Assembly: GCA_027306885.1 (NCBI GenBank)
Contig: DAHUYV010000019.1
Location: 1 to 50,000 of the forward strand
Direction of reading: 5' to 3'
DNA from: Candidatus Dormiibacterota bacterium
Lineage (GTDB): Bacteria; Chloroflexota; Dormibacteria; Aeolococcales; Bog-877
Length of the DNA stretch: 50,000 bases
The translations under genes were made by a program, and so were the position numbers. Of the stretch, positions 25,246 to 33,378 are shown piece by piece (the stretch's first letter is position 1; each line of letters opens with the position of its first letter). Below the pieces are notes generated by a model. It did no database searches. It was given only the letters and a program-made list of their open reading frames with translations, and was not told the origin of the DNA.

Positions 25246-26447
25246 CCGGTCCTGGGCCGCTCATCATCACGGCGCCGCCGGTCGCCGGGCGATACGGGGA
25301 GTTCGGGGGCAGCTTCGTGCCGGAGACCGTGGTGCCGGCCCTCCAGGAGCTGGAGGCAGCCGCGGTGGCCGCCTTCGCTGACCCGGCGTTCCGCGACGAG
25401 TTCTACCGGCTGGAGGCCACCTACGCCGGGCGGCCGACCCCGCTGTACCTCGCCGGCCGGCTCTCCGCAGGGGCCGGGTATCCGATCTGGCTGAAACGGG
25501 AGGACCTGCTCCACACCGGGGCCCACAAGCTCAACAACGCCCTCGGCCAGATGCTCCTCGCCCAGCGGATGGGCAAGCGGCGGATCGTGGCCGAGACCGG
25601 CGCCGGCCAGCACGGCCTGGCGACCGCGACCGCAGCCGCTTTGCTGGGGTTCGAGTGCACGGTGTACATGGGCCGGGAGGACATGCGCCGGCAGGCCATC
25701 AACGTCTCCAAGATGGGCCTGCTGGGCGCCCGGGTGGAGCCGGTCGGGAGCGGCTCGGCGACGCTGAAGGACGCCACCTCGGAGGCCATCCGCGACTGGG
25801 TCACCAACGTCCGGGACACTCACTACGTGATCGGGTCCGCGGTGGGCCCCCACCCCTATCCCTGGCTGGTGCGCACCCTCCAGTCGGTGATCGGCAGCGA
25901 GGCACGAGCGCAGATCCAGGAGGCGGTGGGCGCGCTGCCCCAGGTGGTGGTGGCCAGCGTCGGCGGCGGCAGCAACGCGATCGGCATCTTCGCGGCCTTC
26001 CTCGACGACGCCGCGGTGCGGCTGCTCGGCGTTGAGGCGGGGGGGCGCGGCCCCGGCGACGGAGCCCACGGGGCCAGCCTCAGCCGTGGCCGGTCCGGAG
26101 TGCTGCACGGCTCCCGCTCGCTCCTGCTCCAGGACGCCGATGGCCAGGTCCTGCCCACCCACAGCATCTCGGCCGGGCTGGACTATCCGGGCGTCGGCCC
26201 GGAGCACGCCCAGCTGCAGCGTTCCGGCCGGGCCGACTACCAGGTGATCGACGACGCCGAGGCGATCTCCGCCTTCCACCTGCTCACCAGGAGCGAGGGG
26301 ATAATCCCCGCCCTCGAATCCAGCCATGCGGTGGCGGCGGCGGTGCGGCTCGGAGCCAGTGCTCGGGGGGGACCGGTCCTGGTGTGTCTCAGCGGGCGTG
26401 GCGACAAGGACCTGGAGACGGTCCTCGGGGCGAGGGGCGGGGAATGA
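25242..26447 (+). CDS. trpB: Tryptophan synthase beta subunit
   Basis: A 401-residue PLP enzyme that condenses indole with serine. PLP Lys is in [13 protein letters not shown] (about residues 83-95), followed by [19 protein letters not shown], the phosphate loop VGGGSNAIG, and [13 protein letters not shown]. Length is normal for TrpB1. GTG start at 25242 overlaps trpF as GTGA, and the end overlaps trpA as ATGA. Confidence 0.97.
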   Translation: MTGPGPLIITAPPVAGRYGEFGGSFVPETVVPALQELEAAAVAAFADPAFRDEFYRLEATYAGRPTPLYLAGRLSAGAGYPIWLKREDLLHTGAHKLNNALGQMLLAQRMGKRRIVAETGAGQHGLATATAAALLGFECTVYMGREDMRRQAINVSKMGLLGARVEPVGSGSATLKDATSEAIRDWVTNVRDTHYVIGSAVGPHPYPWLVRTLQSVIGSEARAQIQEAVGALPQVVVASVGGGSNAIGIFAAFLDDAAVRLLGVEAGGRGPGDGAHGASLSRGRSGVLHGSRSLLLQDADGQVLPTHSISAGLDYPGVGPEHAQLQRSGRADYQVIDDAEAISAFHLLTRSEGIIPALESSHAVAAAVRLGASARGGPVLVCLSGRGDKDLETVLGARGGE

Positions 26448-27217
26448 CCCCGGCGGAGCGGATCGTCGCGGCCCTGCCGCGGGACGGGGGCCGGCCCCGG
26501 TTGATCCCCTACCTCATGGCCGGCTTCCCCCGGCTCGACCTCACCGTGGAGCTGCTGCTGGCGGCCGAGGCCGGGGGAGCCGCCCTGGTCGAGCTGGGGC
26601 TCCCGCATTCCGACCCCCTGGCCGACGGGCCGACCATCCAGGCGGCGGGCCAGACAGCGCTCCGGGAAGGCACCACCGTGGCTCGCGCCCTCGCCCAGCT
26701 GGCCACGGCGCGGAGCCGGGGCCTGGCGGTCCCGGTGGTGTGCATGAGCCACCTCAATCCCCTGCTCCAGTTCGGGCTGGAGTCCTTCTGCTCCGCCGCC
26801 GGGCAGGCCGGGGTGGATGGTCTGGTGGTCCCCGATCTGCCGTTGGAGGAGCTCGCCGAGCTGGCCCGGTGCGCCTCTCGGACCGGCCTTGGCATCTGCA
26901 CCATGGTGGCCCCGACCACCCCGGACTCGCGGATTGAGCTGGCCGCCGCCCGGGCCTCGGGGTTCCTCTACTGCGTCTCCCGCACCGGGGTCACCGGGGC
27001 TGGGGGATCGGGGGAGGGACAGGAGCTGCTGCGCCGGGCCCGGGCCCGGACCGAGGTCCCGCTGGCGCTGGGGTTCGGCGTCCGGGAGCGGGCCCAGATC
27101 GATGCCTTGACCGGGCTCGCGGAGGCGGTGGTGGTGGGGACCCGCTTCGTGGAGGCGGCGGCGGCGGAGGACCCGGTGTCAGCGGTGCGCGAGCTGGGGG
27201 TGAGCCTCTCCGGCTGA
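26444..27217 (+). CDS. trpA: Tryptophan synthase alpha subunit
   Basis: A 257-residue TIM-barrel lyase releasing indole from indole-3-glycerol phosphate. The motif [19 protein letters not shown] includes the catalytic Glu and Asp, and [11 protein letters not shown] and [11 protein letters not shown] follow as usual. The ATG at 26444 overlaps the trpB stop. It is convergent with fabG, with only 5 bp between them, so the two operons share a terminator region too small to show a hairpin. Confidence 0.95.
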   Translation: MTPAERIVAALPRDGGRPRLIPYLMAGFPRLDLTVELLLAAEAGGAALVELGLPHSDPLADGPTIQAAGQTALREGTTVARALAQLATARSRGLAVPVVCMSHLNPLLQFGLESFCSAAGQAGVDGLVVPDLPLEELAELARCASRTGLGICTMVAPTTPDSRIELAAARASGFLYCVSRTGVTGAGGSGEGQELLRRARARTEVPLALGFGVRERAQIDALTGLAEAVVVGTRFVEAAAAEDPVSAVRELGVSLSG

Positions 27218-27222
27218 GCGGC

Positions 27223-27951
27223 TCAGGCGGAGAGGCCGCCGTCGACCACCAGCACCTCACCGGTGATGAACGAGGCCGCCGGGCTGCAGAGGAAGGCGAC
27301 CGCCGCGGCCACCTCCGCGGTGGTCCCCTCCCGCCGCAATGGGGTGAGGCGCACCAGCTCCGCCAGGATCTCCTCGGTGAGCGACCCGGTTGTGAGCTCG
27401 GTGCGGACGTACCCCGGGGCCACGGCGTTGCAGGTGATGCTCCGGGTTCCCAGCTCCTTGGCCACCGACTTGGTGAGCCCGACCAGCCCCGCCTTGGCGG
27501 CGGCGTAGTTGGCCTGGCCGGGGTTGCCGCCCAGCCCCACGATCGAGGTGACGTTGACGATCCGGCCCCAGCGCCGTTTCAGCATGTTGGGCACGGCGGC
27601 CTTGGTGACGTGGAAGGCGGCCGACAGGTCGGTGCGCAGCACCAGGTCCCAATCGTCCTGGGTCATGCGCAGCAGCAGGCGGTCGCGCAGGATGCCGGCG
27701 TTGTTCACCACCACGTCGAAGGGGCCGCGAGCGCTGAAGAGCTCGGCCACCTGGACGGGGTCGCCGACATCGGCCCGGTGGGTCGTCGCCCCGGGCAGCG
27801 CCGCCGCCACCTCCTCCGCCGACTTCCCGTCGGAGAGGTAGTTGACCACCACCTCCGCGCCCATCTGGCTCAGCTCTCGGGCGACAGCGGCGCCTATCCC
27901 CTTGCCCCCGCCGGTGACCAGCGCCCGCTTCCCACCAAGGTCCAGCTCCAA
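27223..27951 (-). CDS. fabG: 3-oxoacyl-ACP reductase
   Basis: A 242-residue NADPH-dependent short-chain dehydrogenase for fatty-acid elongation. Cofactor motif TGGGKGIGAAVA, then VVVNNAGI, and the Ser-Tyr-Lys triad in NVTSIVGLGGNPGQANYAAAKAG. It ends in the FITGEVLVVDGGLSA tail common to FabG. The start is TTG, 3 bp after the fabD stop, and it is the last gene of a fabF-acpP-fabD-fabG operon. Confidence 0.93.
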   Translation of the reverse strand: MELDLGGKRALVTGGGKGIGAAVARELSQMGAEVVVNYLSDGKSAEEVAAALPGATTHRADVGDPVQVAELFSARGPFDVVVNNAGILRDRLLLRMTQDDWDLVLRTDLSAAFHVTKAAVPNMLKRRWGRIVNVTSIVGLGGNPGQANYAAAKAGLVGLTKSVAKELGTRSITCNAVAPGYVRTELTTGSLTEEILAELVRLTPLRREGTTAEVAAAVAFLCSPAASFITGEVLVVDGGLSA

Positions 27952-27954
27952 GGC

Positions 27955-28911
27955 TCAGCCCGCCTGCGAATCGAGGAGAAGCTCGTCCGCGTTCCAGGTC
28001 GAGACCCCGGCCATGTGCTTGGCGGCGAGGCTGGCCAGCACCCGACCCGGTCCCAGCTCCACCACAGTGCCCACCCGCAGCCCCTGCATCGCGGCCATGG
28101 TCCTGGCCCAGAGCACCGGCCGGAGCAGGTGGCCGGTGAGCTCGGCGCGCAGCGACCGGGCCGAGCGCAGCACCAGCCCGCTCCCGTTGGCCACCAGGGG
28201 GATCTGCGGCGCTCGCAGCTGGATGAGGCGCACCCGCTCGGCGAGCGAGGCGGCGGCGCGGGCCATGAGCGGAGAGTGGGCGGCCAGGGGGATGTCCAGC
28301 AATGTCACCCGTCGGGCCCCGGCGCGGACGGCCATCTCCTCGGCCCTGGCGATGGCGGGCGCCTCCCCGCTGAGGATGAACTGATTCGAGGCGTTGATGT
28401 TGGCCACCCAGATCCCCCCGGCGGCGCCGGCCGCGGCGCGGATCTCCTCCACCTGATCGGCGTCCAGCCCCACCACCGCCAGCATCCGCCCCGGGCTGGA
28501 CAGGGCCGCGGCGGCCATCAGCCTCCCGCGCTCCCGCACCAGCTGCAGGGCGTCGTCCCAGGACATCGCCCCGGAGGCGGCGCAGGCGCTGATCTCGCCG
28601 AGGCTGTGGCCGGCGACCACCTCCACCGGGAGCTCGCCGAAGCGTTGGCGGAAGGCGGCGAAGGCGGCGTATGAGACCGCCACCACGCAGGGTTGGATGT
28701 TCTCGGTGCGGAAGAGCTCGTCGGCGGGCCCCTCGAAGCACAGTCGGCGCAGCGGCATGCGCACCACCGCCTCGGCCCGTTCCATGGCGGCCTCCGCCGC
28801 GGAGAACATCCGCGTCAACTCCCGGCCCATCCCGGGGCGCTGCACGCCCTGCCCGGGGAAGAGCAGGGCGAGTGGGCCAGAGAGGGTGGGGCGCGCGTAG
28901 GTCGCGGTCAC
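27955..28911 (-). CDS. fabD: Malonyl CoA-acyl carrier protein transacylase
   Basis: A 318-residue transacylase loading malonyl onto ACP. Motifs: LFPGQGVQRPGMG near the N-terminus, nucleophile Ser in VAGHSLGEISA (about residues 90-100), the substrate Arg in LVRERGRLM and the catalytic His in PLAAHSPLM. GTG start overlaps the acpP stop as GTGA. Confidence 0.95.
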   Translation of the reverse strand: MTATYARPTLSGPLALLFPGQGVQRPGMGRELTRMFSAAEAAMERAEAVVRMPLRRLCFEGPADELFRTENIQPCVVAVSYAAFAAFRQRFGELPVEVVAGHSLGEISACAASGAMSWDDALQLVRERGRLMAAAALSSPGRMLAVVGLDADQVEEIRAAAGAAGGIWVANINASNQFILSGEAPAIARAEEMAVRAGARRVTLLDIPLAAHSPLMARAAASLAERVRLIQLRAPQIPLVANGSGLVLRSARSLRAELTGHLLRPVLWARTMAAMQGLRVGTVVELGPGRVLASLAAKHMAGVSTWNADELLLDSQAG

Positions 28912-29180
28912 TTGGCCGGGTGGTGCAGCTCGAGGAAGGTCCAGAGGTCACCCACCTTGCGCATGTTCTCCAGCTCCTCTGGAGGGAGGGAGACCTGGTA
29001 GCGATCCTCGATCGCCATGATCAGCTCCACCAAGTCCAGGGAGTCCGCCGCCAGGTCGCGAGCAAAGCTGACGTCCAGCTGGACCCGCTCGGCATCAACC
29101 CCCAAGATCTCTCCCGCGAGCTTCTGCAGGTCGGCGAAGTCGAGGGGGGCTCCCTCCGGGGTCGGCGATGTGGCAGTCAA
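28908..29180 (-). CDS. acpP: Acyl carrier protein
   Basis: A 90-residue ACP. The phosphopantetheine Ser lies in DLAADSLDLVELIMAIED, and a C-terminal helix follows (NMRKVGDLWTFLELH). The start is a TTG with AAAGGAG upstream on the minus strand, 4 bp after fabF. A little longer than usual at the N-terminus (about 12 extra residues). Confidence 0.93.
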   Translation of the reverse strand: MTATSPTPEGAPLDFADLQKLAGEILGVDAERVQLDVSFARDLAADSLDLVELIMAIEDRYQVSLPPEELENMRKVGDLWTFLELHHPAK

Positions 29181-29184
29181 CTGT

Positions 29185-30462
29185 TCACGCTCCTTTGCCG
29201 AGGTCGGTGGGAGCCCGTCCCAGCAACAGGCTGGCGTTGTGGCCCCCGAACCCGAAGGAGTTCGAGAGCGACACCTCCACCTGGACCGGTCGGGCCCGGT
29301 TGGGCACGTAGTCGAGGTCGCACGAAGGATCCGGGTCCTCCAGGTTGATGGTGGGCGGGATCATGCCGCGGTCCATGGCGAGGATGCAGGCCGCCGCCTC
29401 CATCGCCCCGGCGGCGCCCAGCAGGTGGCCGGTCATGGACTTGGTGGAGCTGACCGGCACCAGCGGAGCGCGCTCCCCCAGGACCTGGTGCAGGGCCAGC
29501 GTCTCGGCGATGTCCCCGAGCTGCGTGGAGGTTCCGTGGGCGTTCACGTACCCGACCGCCTCCGGGCCCAGGTTGGCCTTGCGCAGCGCCGCCCGCATCG
29601 CGCGTGCCGCCCCCCGGCCCTCGGGGTCGGGGGCCGTGAAGTGGTACATGTCGGCACTGGCGCCGGCGCCCAGCACCTCCCCCCACATCCGTGCGCCCCG
29701 TCGCCGGGCATGCTCCATCTCCTCGAGCACCAGCACCACCGCCCCCTCGGACATGACGAAGCCGTCCCGGCCCCTGTCGAAGGGGCGGGAGGCGAGCTGC
29801 GGGGCGTCGTTGCGCCGGCTCATGGCGCTCAGCTGGCAGAAGGCGCCGATCATCAACGGGGTGAGAGCCGCCTCCGCGCCGCCGGCGATCATCGCCACCG
29901 CGTCGCCCCGGCGGATCACCTCGAAGGCATCGGCGATGGCGTGGCCGCTGCTGGCGCAGGCGCTGACCACCGCGTAGTTGGGGCCGCCGGCCCGCAGCTC
30001 GATCGCGATCAGGCCGGCGGCGATGTCGGTGATCATCATCGGCGCGGTGAAGGGGCTGATCCGGTGCACGCCGCGCTCCAGCAGCATGCTGTGGCCCCGC
30101 TCGATCTCCTCCATCCCCCCGGCGCCGGAGCTCACCACCACGCCGACGGCGTCCGGGTCCATCTCCGCGGGCCGCAGTCCACTGTCGTCCACCGCCATGC
30201 GCGCGGCGGCCAGTCCGAACTGGCAGTAGCGGGCCACGTGACGGGCGGTCTTGCGGTCCATGTAGAGCTCGGGGTCGAAGTCCGACACCTCGCCGGCGAT
30301 CTGGGTCGGGTACTCCGAGGCGTCGAAATGGGTGATCCGCCCGATGCCGGAGCGACCGGTGCGCAGACTCTCCCACACCTGCTCGATGCCGGTCCCAATC
30401 GGCGTCACCAGGCCCATGCCGGTGATCGCCACCCTTATCCCCACCCCATCGGACGCGGTCAC
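29185..30462 (-). CDS. fabF: 3-oxoacyl-ACP synthase II
   Basis: A roughly 425-residue condensing enzyme for fatty-acid elongation. The active-site Cys is in VVSACASSGHAIADAFE, and the two His are in NAHGTSTQLGD and STKSMTGHLLGAAG, giving the full Cys-His-His set. The N-terminus IRVAITGMGLVTPIG is normal. The start is uncertain between a TTG at 30468, this GTG at 30462 and a further GTG a few codons in; I chose 30462 because TATGCT lies 9 nt before it. First gene of the fab operon. fabH is not present here. Confidence 0.93.
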   Translation of the reverse strand: MTASDGVGIRVAITGMGLVTPIGTGIEQVWESLRTGRSGIGRITHFDASEYPTQIAGEVSDFDPELYMDRKTARHVARYCQFGLAAARMAVDDSGLRPAEMDPDAVGVVVSSGAGGMEEIERGHSMLLERGVHRISPFTAPMMITDIAAGLIAIELRAGGPNYAVVSACASSGHAIADAFEVIRRGDAVAMIAGGAEAALTPLMIGAFCQLSAMSRRNDAPQLASRPFDRGRDGFVMSEGAVVLVLEEMEHARRRGARMWGEVLGAGASADMYHFTAPDPEGRGAARAMRAALRKANLGPEAVGYVNAHGTSTQLGDIAETLALHQVLGERAPLVPVSSTKSMTGHLLGAAGAMEAAACILAMDRGMIPPTINLEDPDPSCDLDYVPNRARPVQVEVSLSNSFGFGGHNASLLLGRAPTDLGKGA

Positions 30463-30471
30463 TAGCAAATC

Positions 30472-30477
30472 AGCATA
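30472..30477 (-). promoter_or_regulatory. Candidate -10 element of the fab operon
   Basis: TATGCT on the minus strand, 9 nt before the GTG at 30462. Confidence 0.35.
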
Positions 30478-30478
30478 C

Positions 30479-30548
30479 GGACAAACTGTTCCTATTGCAT
30501 CGGCCCCGCTGACTAAGAAGGTGGATTGTCCCTAGGACAGATCGTCCT
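30479..30548. promoter_or_regulatory. Cluster of GGACA/TGTCC inverted half-sites upstream of the fab operon
   Basis: Three palindromes share a GGAC/GTCC core: GGACA-AACT-GTTCC (30479-30492, imperfect), TGTCC-CTA-GGACA (30527-30539, perfect) and AGGAC-AGATC-GTCCT (30534-30548, perfect and overlapping the second). The region is less GC-rich than its surroundings and lies directly upstream of fabF on the minus strand. A fatty-acid regulator's operator is a fair guess, but the sequence does not match the FapR consensus I know. Confidence 0.4.
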
Positions 30549-30560
30549 AAACAGTCGTAA

Positions 30561-31799
30561 TCAGCCGCGAGCCAACGTCTTCCCGGCGAGTCCTTTGAGG
30601 TCGTTATCCGGGTCCGCCAGAAGGGAGGGATCCACCTCCCGTCCGGCGGTGATCAGGATACGGGCCTGCTTGAGATCGGGGAAGCGGTTCACGGCGACAC
30701 AGGCGACCACCCTGCGGCCCTCCATCTGAAAGAGCGAGAACCGGGCCGCCCCGGGACTCCCTCGCCGCACCTCGGGCCGGCCCGCCTCCCACAGCCCCAC
30801 CTGCTGGACCATCGCGCCGTACAGCTCCGTCCAGAAGTAGGGGAGGGGGGCGTACGGGGCGGCCCCCCCCAGCATCCCCTCGGCCGCGTGGCGCCCCTGC
30901 AGCTGGGCGTTGTCCCAATGCTCCAGGCGGAGGCTCCGCCGCAGCGCTGGGTGCCAGAAGCGGGCCACGTCCCCGGCCGCCAGGATCTCCGGGACCGAGC
31001 TGAATCCCGCCGCGTCGACCAGCACCCCGTCGTCGACCCGGAGCCCGGCCCTGATGGCGAGGTCCACCCGTGGCCGGGCGCCGACGCAGACCACCGCCAG
31101 CTGGCAGGTCTGGAGGCTCCCGTCGCTGAGGACCGCCTGCTCCAGCTCGCGCCCCCCGCGGAACTCGGTCACCGAGGCAGAGAGGACCACCTCCACCCCC
31201 TGTTCTCGGTGGGCCGCCGCGGCCCAGCTCCCGATGGCTGAGCCCATCGGCATGAGGGGCAGTCCCCGCGCCTCGACCAGGACCACCTCGCAGCCCATCT
31301 GCCGGGCGGTCGCCGCCACCTCGCTGCCGAGGAAACCCGCGCCGAGGATGAGGACCCGGGCCCGAGCCGTGAGTCGGGAGCGGATCCGGTCGGCGTCCTC
31401 GACGGTGCGCAGCGTTTCCACCCCCTCGAGGTCGGAGCCTGGAATCCGAGGTCGCACCGCCTCCGATCCGGGAGCCAGCAGCAGCCGGTCATAGTGAAGC
31501 CGGTCCCCGCCGAGCAGGCTCAGGACCCGGCCCCGGGGATCGATGTCGGTGACGCGGGTCCCGGTGCGCACCTCGATGGCGTTGTCCGCGTAGAACTCCG
31601 GCGGACGCGTGAGCAGCCGCTCCGCGGGCAGCCGGCCGAGAAGGTAATCCTTGGAGAGGGGCGGCCGCTCGTGCGGGAGCCGGGGCTCCTCGGTGAGAAG
31701 GACCACCTCTCCCGGGAAGCCGAGCTCCCTCAGCGCCTCGGCGGCCCGGCCCCCTGCCAGGCCGCCGCCGATGATGCAGAACCGGGGTCGCTCGGCCAT
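30561..31799 (-). CDS. NAD(P)/FAD-dependent oxidoreductase (ferredoxin/rubredoxin reductase-like)
   Basis: A 412-residue flavoprotein. FAD motif IIGGGLAGGRAAEALRELG (about residues 8-26), the RPPLSKDYLLG signature of ferredoxin reductases, NAD motif LILGAGFLGSEVAATARQMG, and VPEILAAGDVARFWHP near the C-terminal FAD site. The tail has the reductase C-terminal domain. It probably passes electrons from NAD(P)H to a ferredoxin or Rieske partner, but no partner gene adjoins. ATG at 31799 is chosen because TACTCT is 6 nt upstream; a 32-codon extension into the opposite gene's promoter was rejected. Confidence 0.88.
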   Translation of the reverse strand: MAERPRFCIIGGGLAGGRAAEALRELGFPGEVVLLTEEPRLPHERPPLSKDYLLGRLPAERLLTRPPEFYADNAIEVRTGTRVTDIDPRGRVLSLLGGDRLHYDRLLLAPGSEAVRPRIPGSDLEGVETLRTVEDADRIRSRLTARARVLILGAGFLGSEVAATARQMGCEVVLVEARGLPLMPMGSAIGSWAAAAHREQGVEVVLSASVTEFRGGRELEQAVLSDGSLQTCQLAVVCVGARPRVDLAIRAGLRVDDGVLVDAAGFSSVPEILAAGDVARFWHPALRRSLRLEHWDNAQLQGRHAAEGMLGGAAPYAPLPYFWTELYGAMVQQVGLWEAGRPEVRRGSPGAARFSLFQMEGRRVVACVAVNRFPDLKQARILITAGREVDPSLLADPDNDLKGLAGKTLARG

Positions 31800-31805
31800 C
31801 GCCTG

Positions 31806-31811
31806 AGAGTA
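31806..31811 (-). promoter_or_regulatory. -10 element of the flavoprotein gene, leaderless spacing
   Basis: TACTCT on the minus strand, 6 nt before the ATG at 31799. Only 20 bp separate it from the opposing plus-strand -10. Confidence 0.45.
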
Positions 31812-31831
31812 CCGCCCTCCCCCCGGCTCAC

Positions 31832-31837
31832 TATCCT
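31832..31837 (+). promoter_or_regulatory. -10 element of a leader ORF and the Nudix gene
   Basis: TATCCT, 7 nt before an ATG at 31845 that opens an 18-codon ORF. Confidence 0.4.
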
Positions 31838-31844
31838 GGCCCAG

Positions 31845-31901
31845 ATGCCGGCTCGCAGGAGTGGCGATTGCCCGTCGAGCCCTAGCGGAGGGCACGGGTG
31901 A
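31845..31901 (+). CDS. Putative 18-residue leaderless upstream ORF
   Basis: ATG-started frame whose start has canonical leaderless spacing from TATCCT and whose TGA overlaps the GTG of the Nudix gene as GTGA. The peptide reads MPARRSGDCPSSPSGGHG. A coupled leader peptide would let ribosomes reach the Nudix start. No homologue known to me; it could be chance. Confidence 0.35.
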   Translation: MPARRSGDCPSSPSGGHG

Positions 31902-32596
31902 GCGGTGCCTCGGCGGCCCGCCCCATCGGAGTCGCCGCCGGACGCGAGCTGGTCCTGGTGGTCCCGAGGGAGGTGGCCCTGGGGCCGCTGTCCTGGCACG
32001 GACTGAGGCTGGGCGGGGTGGACGCGCTTCTGGGGGCCCTGCCCGGGCACGGCGAGTTCCGGCCCCGCTCAGAGGTGGAGAGCCAGGACCAATGGCAGCA
32101 GGTCATCCCTCACCTGGTGGTGCGCTCCGGTGACCGGATCCTGACGATGCGCCGCCTGCGCAAGGGCAGCGAGCGCCGCCTCCACGGGCAGGTGACGCTG
32201 GGCGTCGGCGGCCACGTGAACGCCACCGATGGCCCTCTGGACGAGGCGTTCGCCAACGGCTGCCGCCGGGAGTGGACGGAGGAGGTGATCTGCGCCCGAC
32301 CCCTGGTGGGGAAGATGGTGGGGCTGATCAAGGACGACGCGGGAGAGGTGGGCCGGGTGCACCTCGGCGTGCTGATCCTGGTCGAGGCCGACGGGGTAGC
32401 CGTCGGAGTCCGGGAGCGCGAGAAGCTGGAGGGGCGGATGCTCTCCGTGGAGGAGCTGGGGGTGCTCTATTTGGAGATGGAGACCTGGTCGCAATTCGTC
32501 TTCGACCAGCTTCTCCGGGGGCGCTCGGACGGGCTCGGGACCGGGGGGCCGCAGCTTGTTCTGCCACCATCGCCCGCCGAATTCGACGGCTGCTAG
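31898..32596 (+). CDS. Nudix-domain phosphoesterase-like protein (COG4112-like)
   Basis: A 232-residue protein. After a non-conserved N-terminus, the Nudix region has LGVGGHVNATDGPLDEAFANGC and the catalytic helix REWTEEV (about residues 124-130), keeping the key Glu residues. It resembles the predicted MutT-like phosphoesterase group COG4112. Substrate unknown; nucleotides or other diphosphates are likely. A putative leader ORF is coupled to its GTG start. Confidence 0.75.
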   Translation: MSGASAARPIGVAAGRELVLVVPREVALGPLSWHGLRLGGVDALLGALPGHGEFRPRSEVESQDQWQQVIPHLVVRSGDRILTMRRLRKGSERRLHGQVTLGVGGHVNATDGPLDEAFANGCRREWTEEVICARPLVGKMVGLIKDDAGEVGRVHLGVLILVEADGVAVGVREREKLEGRMLSVEELGVLYLEMETWSQFVFDQLLRGRSDGLGTGGPQLVLPPSPAEFDGC

Positions 32597-32599
32597 ACT
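32594..32599 (+). promoter_or_regulatory. -10 element of the YbjQ-like gene, leaderless spacing
   Basis: TAGACT, 6 nt before the GTG at 32606, lying over the stop codon of the Nudix gene. Confidence 0.42.
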
Positions 32600-32605
32600 T
32601 CGGCC

Positions 32606-33010
32606 GTGAGCTACCAGCCTGAGCCGGAGACCGGTCGCAACCCCCCTCCGCTCTGGGTCACGACCGGGGTGGGCTTCGACGGCTATCGGGTCGTCCGGCA
32701 GCTGGGGGTGGTCCGTGGCCTCATGATCCGTTCGCGGTCGGTGGTGGGGAACATCGGGGCCGGCTTCCAGCAGTTCGTGGGGGGCCGGCAGACCGTCTTC
32801 ATGAAGATGAGCGACCACGCCCGCCAGGAGGCCTACGACCTCATGGTCCAGCACGCAGCCGCGCTTGGTGCCAACGCGGTCCTCTCCATGCGCTACGACT
32901 CCAACGAGCTGGCCGCCGGGGTCAGCGAGATCCTCGCCTACGGCACCGCCGTGGTGATCGCGGCCGAGGGGCAGGCGGGGGCCCCCGCCGCACCGCCGCC
33001 GCCGGCCTGA
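32606..33010 (+). CDS. YbjQ/UPF0145 family (heavy-metal-binding domain) protein
   Basis: A 134-residue protein with the YbjQ-type fold: VVRQLGVVRGLMIRSRSVVGNIGAGFQQFVGG-like start, then ARQEAYDLMVQHAAALGANAVLSMRYDSNEL and EILAYGTAVVI. The family is pentameric in known structures, but its role is not settled despite the metal-binding name. N- and C-terminal Pro/Ala tails are extra. Start fixed by the leaderless -10. Confidence 0.83.
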   Translation: MSYQPEPETGRNPPPLWVTTGVGFDGYRVVRQLGVVRGLMIRSRSVVGNIGAGFQQFVGGRQTVFMKMSDHARQEAYDLMVQHAAALGANAVLSMRYDSNELAAGVSEILAYGTAVVIAAEGQAGAPAAPPPPA

Positions 33011-33043
33011 CCGACTCGCACCGGCGCGGCGACGATCCAGACA

Positions 33044-33049
33044 TATACT
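33044..33049 (+). promoter_or_regulatory. -10 element of the CysO-like gene
   Basis: TATACT, followed by a short leader with AGGAGG (33063-33068) before the GTG at 33073. Confidence 0.45.
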
Positions 33050-33072
33050 GAGATCGTCATCCAGGAGGACAC

Positions 33073-33354
33073 GTGAGCACCAAGATCCGCGTACCGAGCC
33101 CGCTGCGGCAGCTGACCGGCGGTCAGTCCGACGTCCAGGTCGAGGGCTCCACGGTGCGCGAGGCGCTGGCCAGTCTGGAGGACAGCTTCCCAGGGTTTGC
33201 CACCCGGCTCTTTGAGCCCGACGGCAGCCTGCGCCATTTCGTCAACGTCTACCGCAACGACGAGGACATAAGAACGGCGGGAGGACTGGATGCCGCCCTC
33301 AGCCCCGGCGACGACCTGAGCATCGTGCCCGCCGTGGCGGGAGGGCGACCATAG
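33073..33354 (+). CDS. cysO: CysO-like ubiquitin-fold sulfur carrier protein with Gly-Gly-Arg-Pro tail
   Basis: A 93-residue beta-grasp protein of the MoaD/ThiS class, closely following mycobacterial CysO: IRVPSPLRQLTGGQSDVQVEG, HFVNVYRNDEDIRTAGGLDAAL, and the C-terminal IVPAVAGG. In CysO the last Gly becomes a thiocarboxylate that gives sulfur to CysM. Here Arg-Pro follows the GG (residues 90-91), so the diglycine must be exposed by proteolysis before activation. That is a plausible task for the JAMM peptidase at 16965. The carrier is separated from cysM-mec by 16 kb. No MoeB-like activating enzyme is in the window. Confidence 0.88.
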   Translation: MSTKIRVPSPLRQLTGGQSDVQVEGSTVREALASLEDSFPGFATRLFEPDGSLRHFVNVYRNDEDIRTAGGLDAALSPGDDLSIVPAVAGGRP

Positions 33355-33378
33355 CCGTCTGGGTCCAGGGATAGCGCG

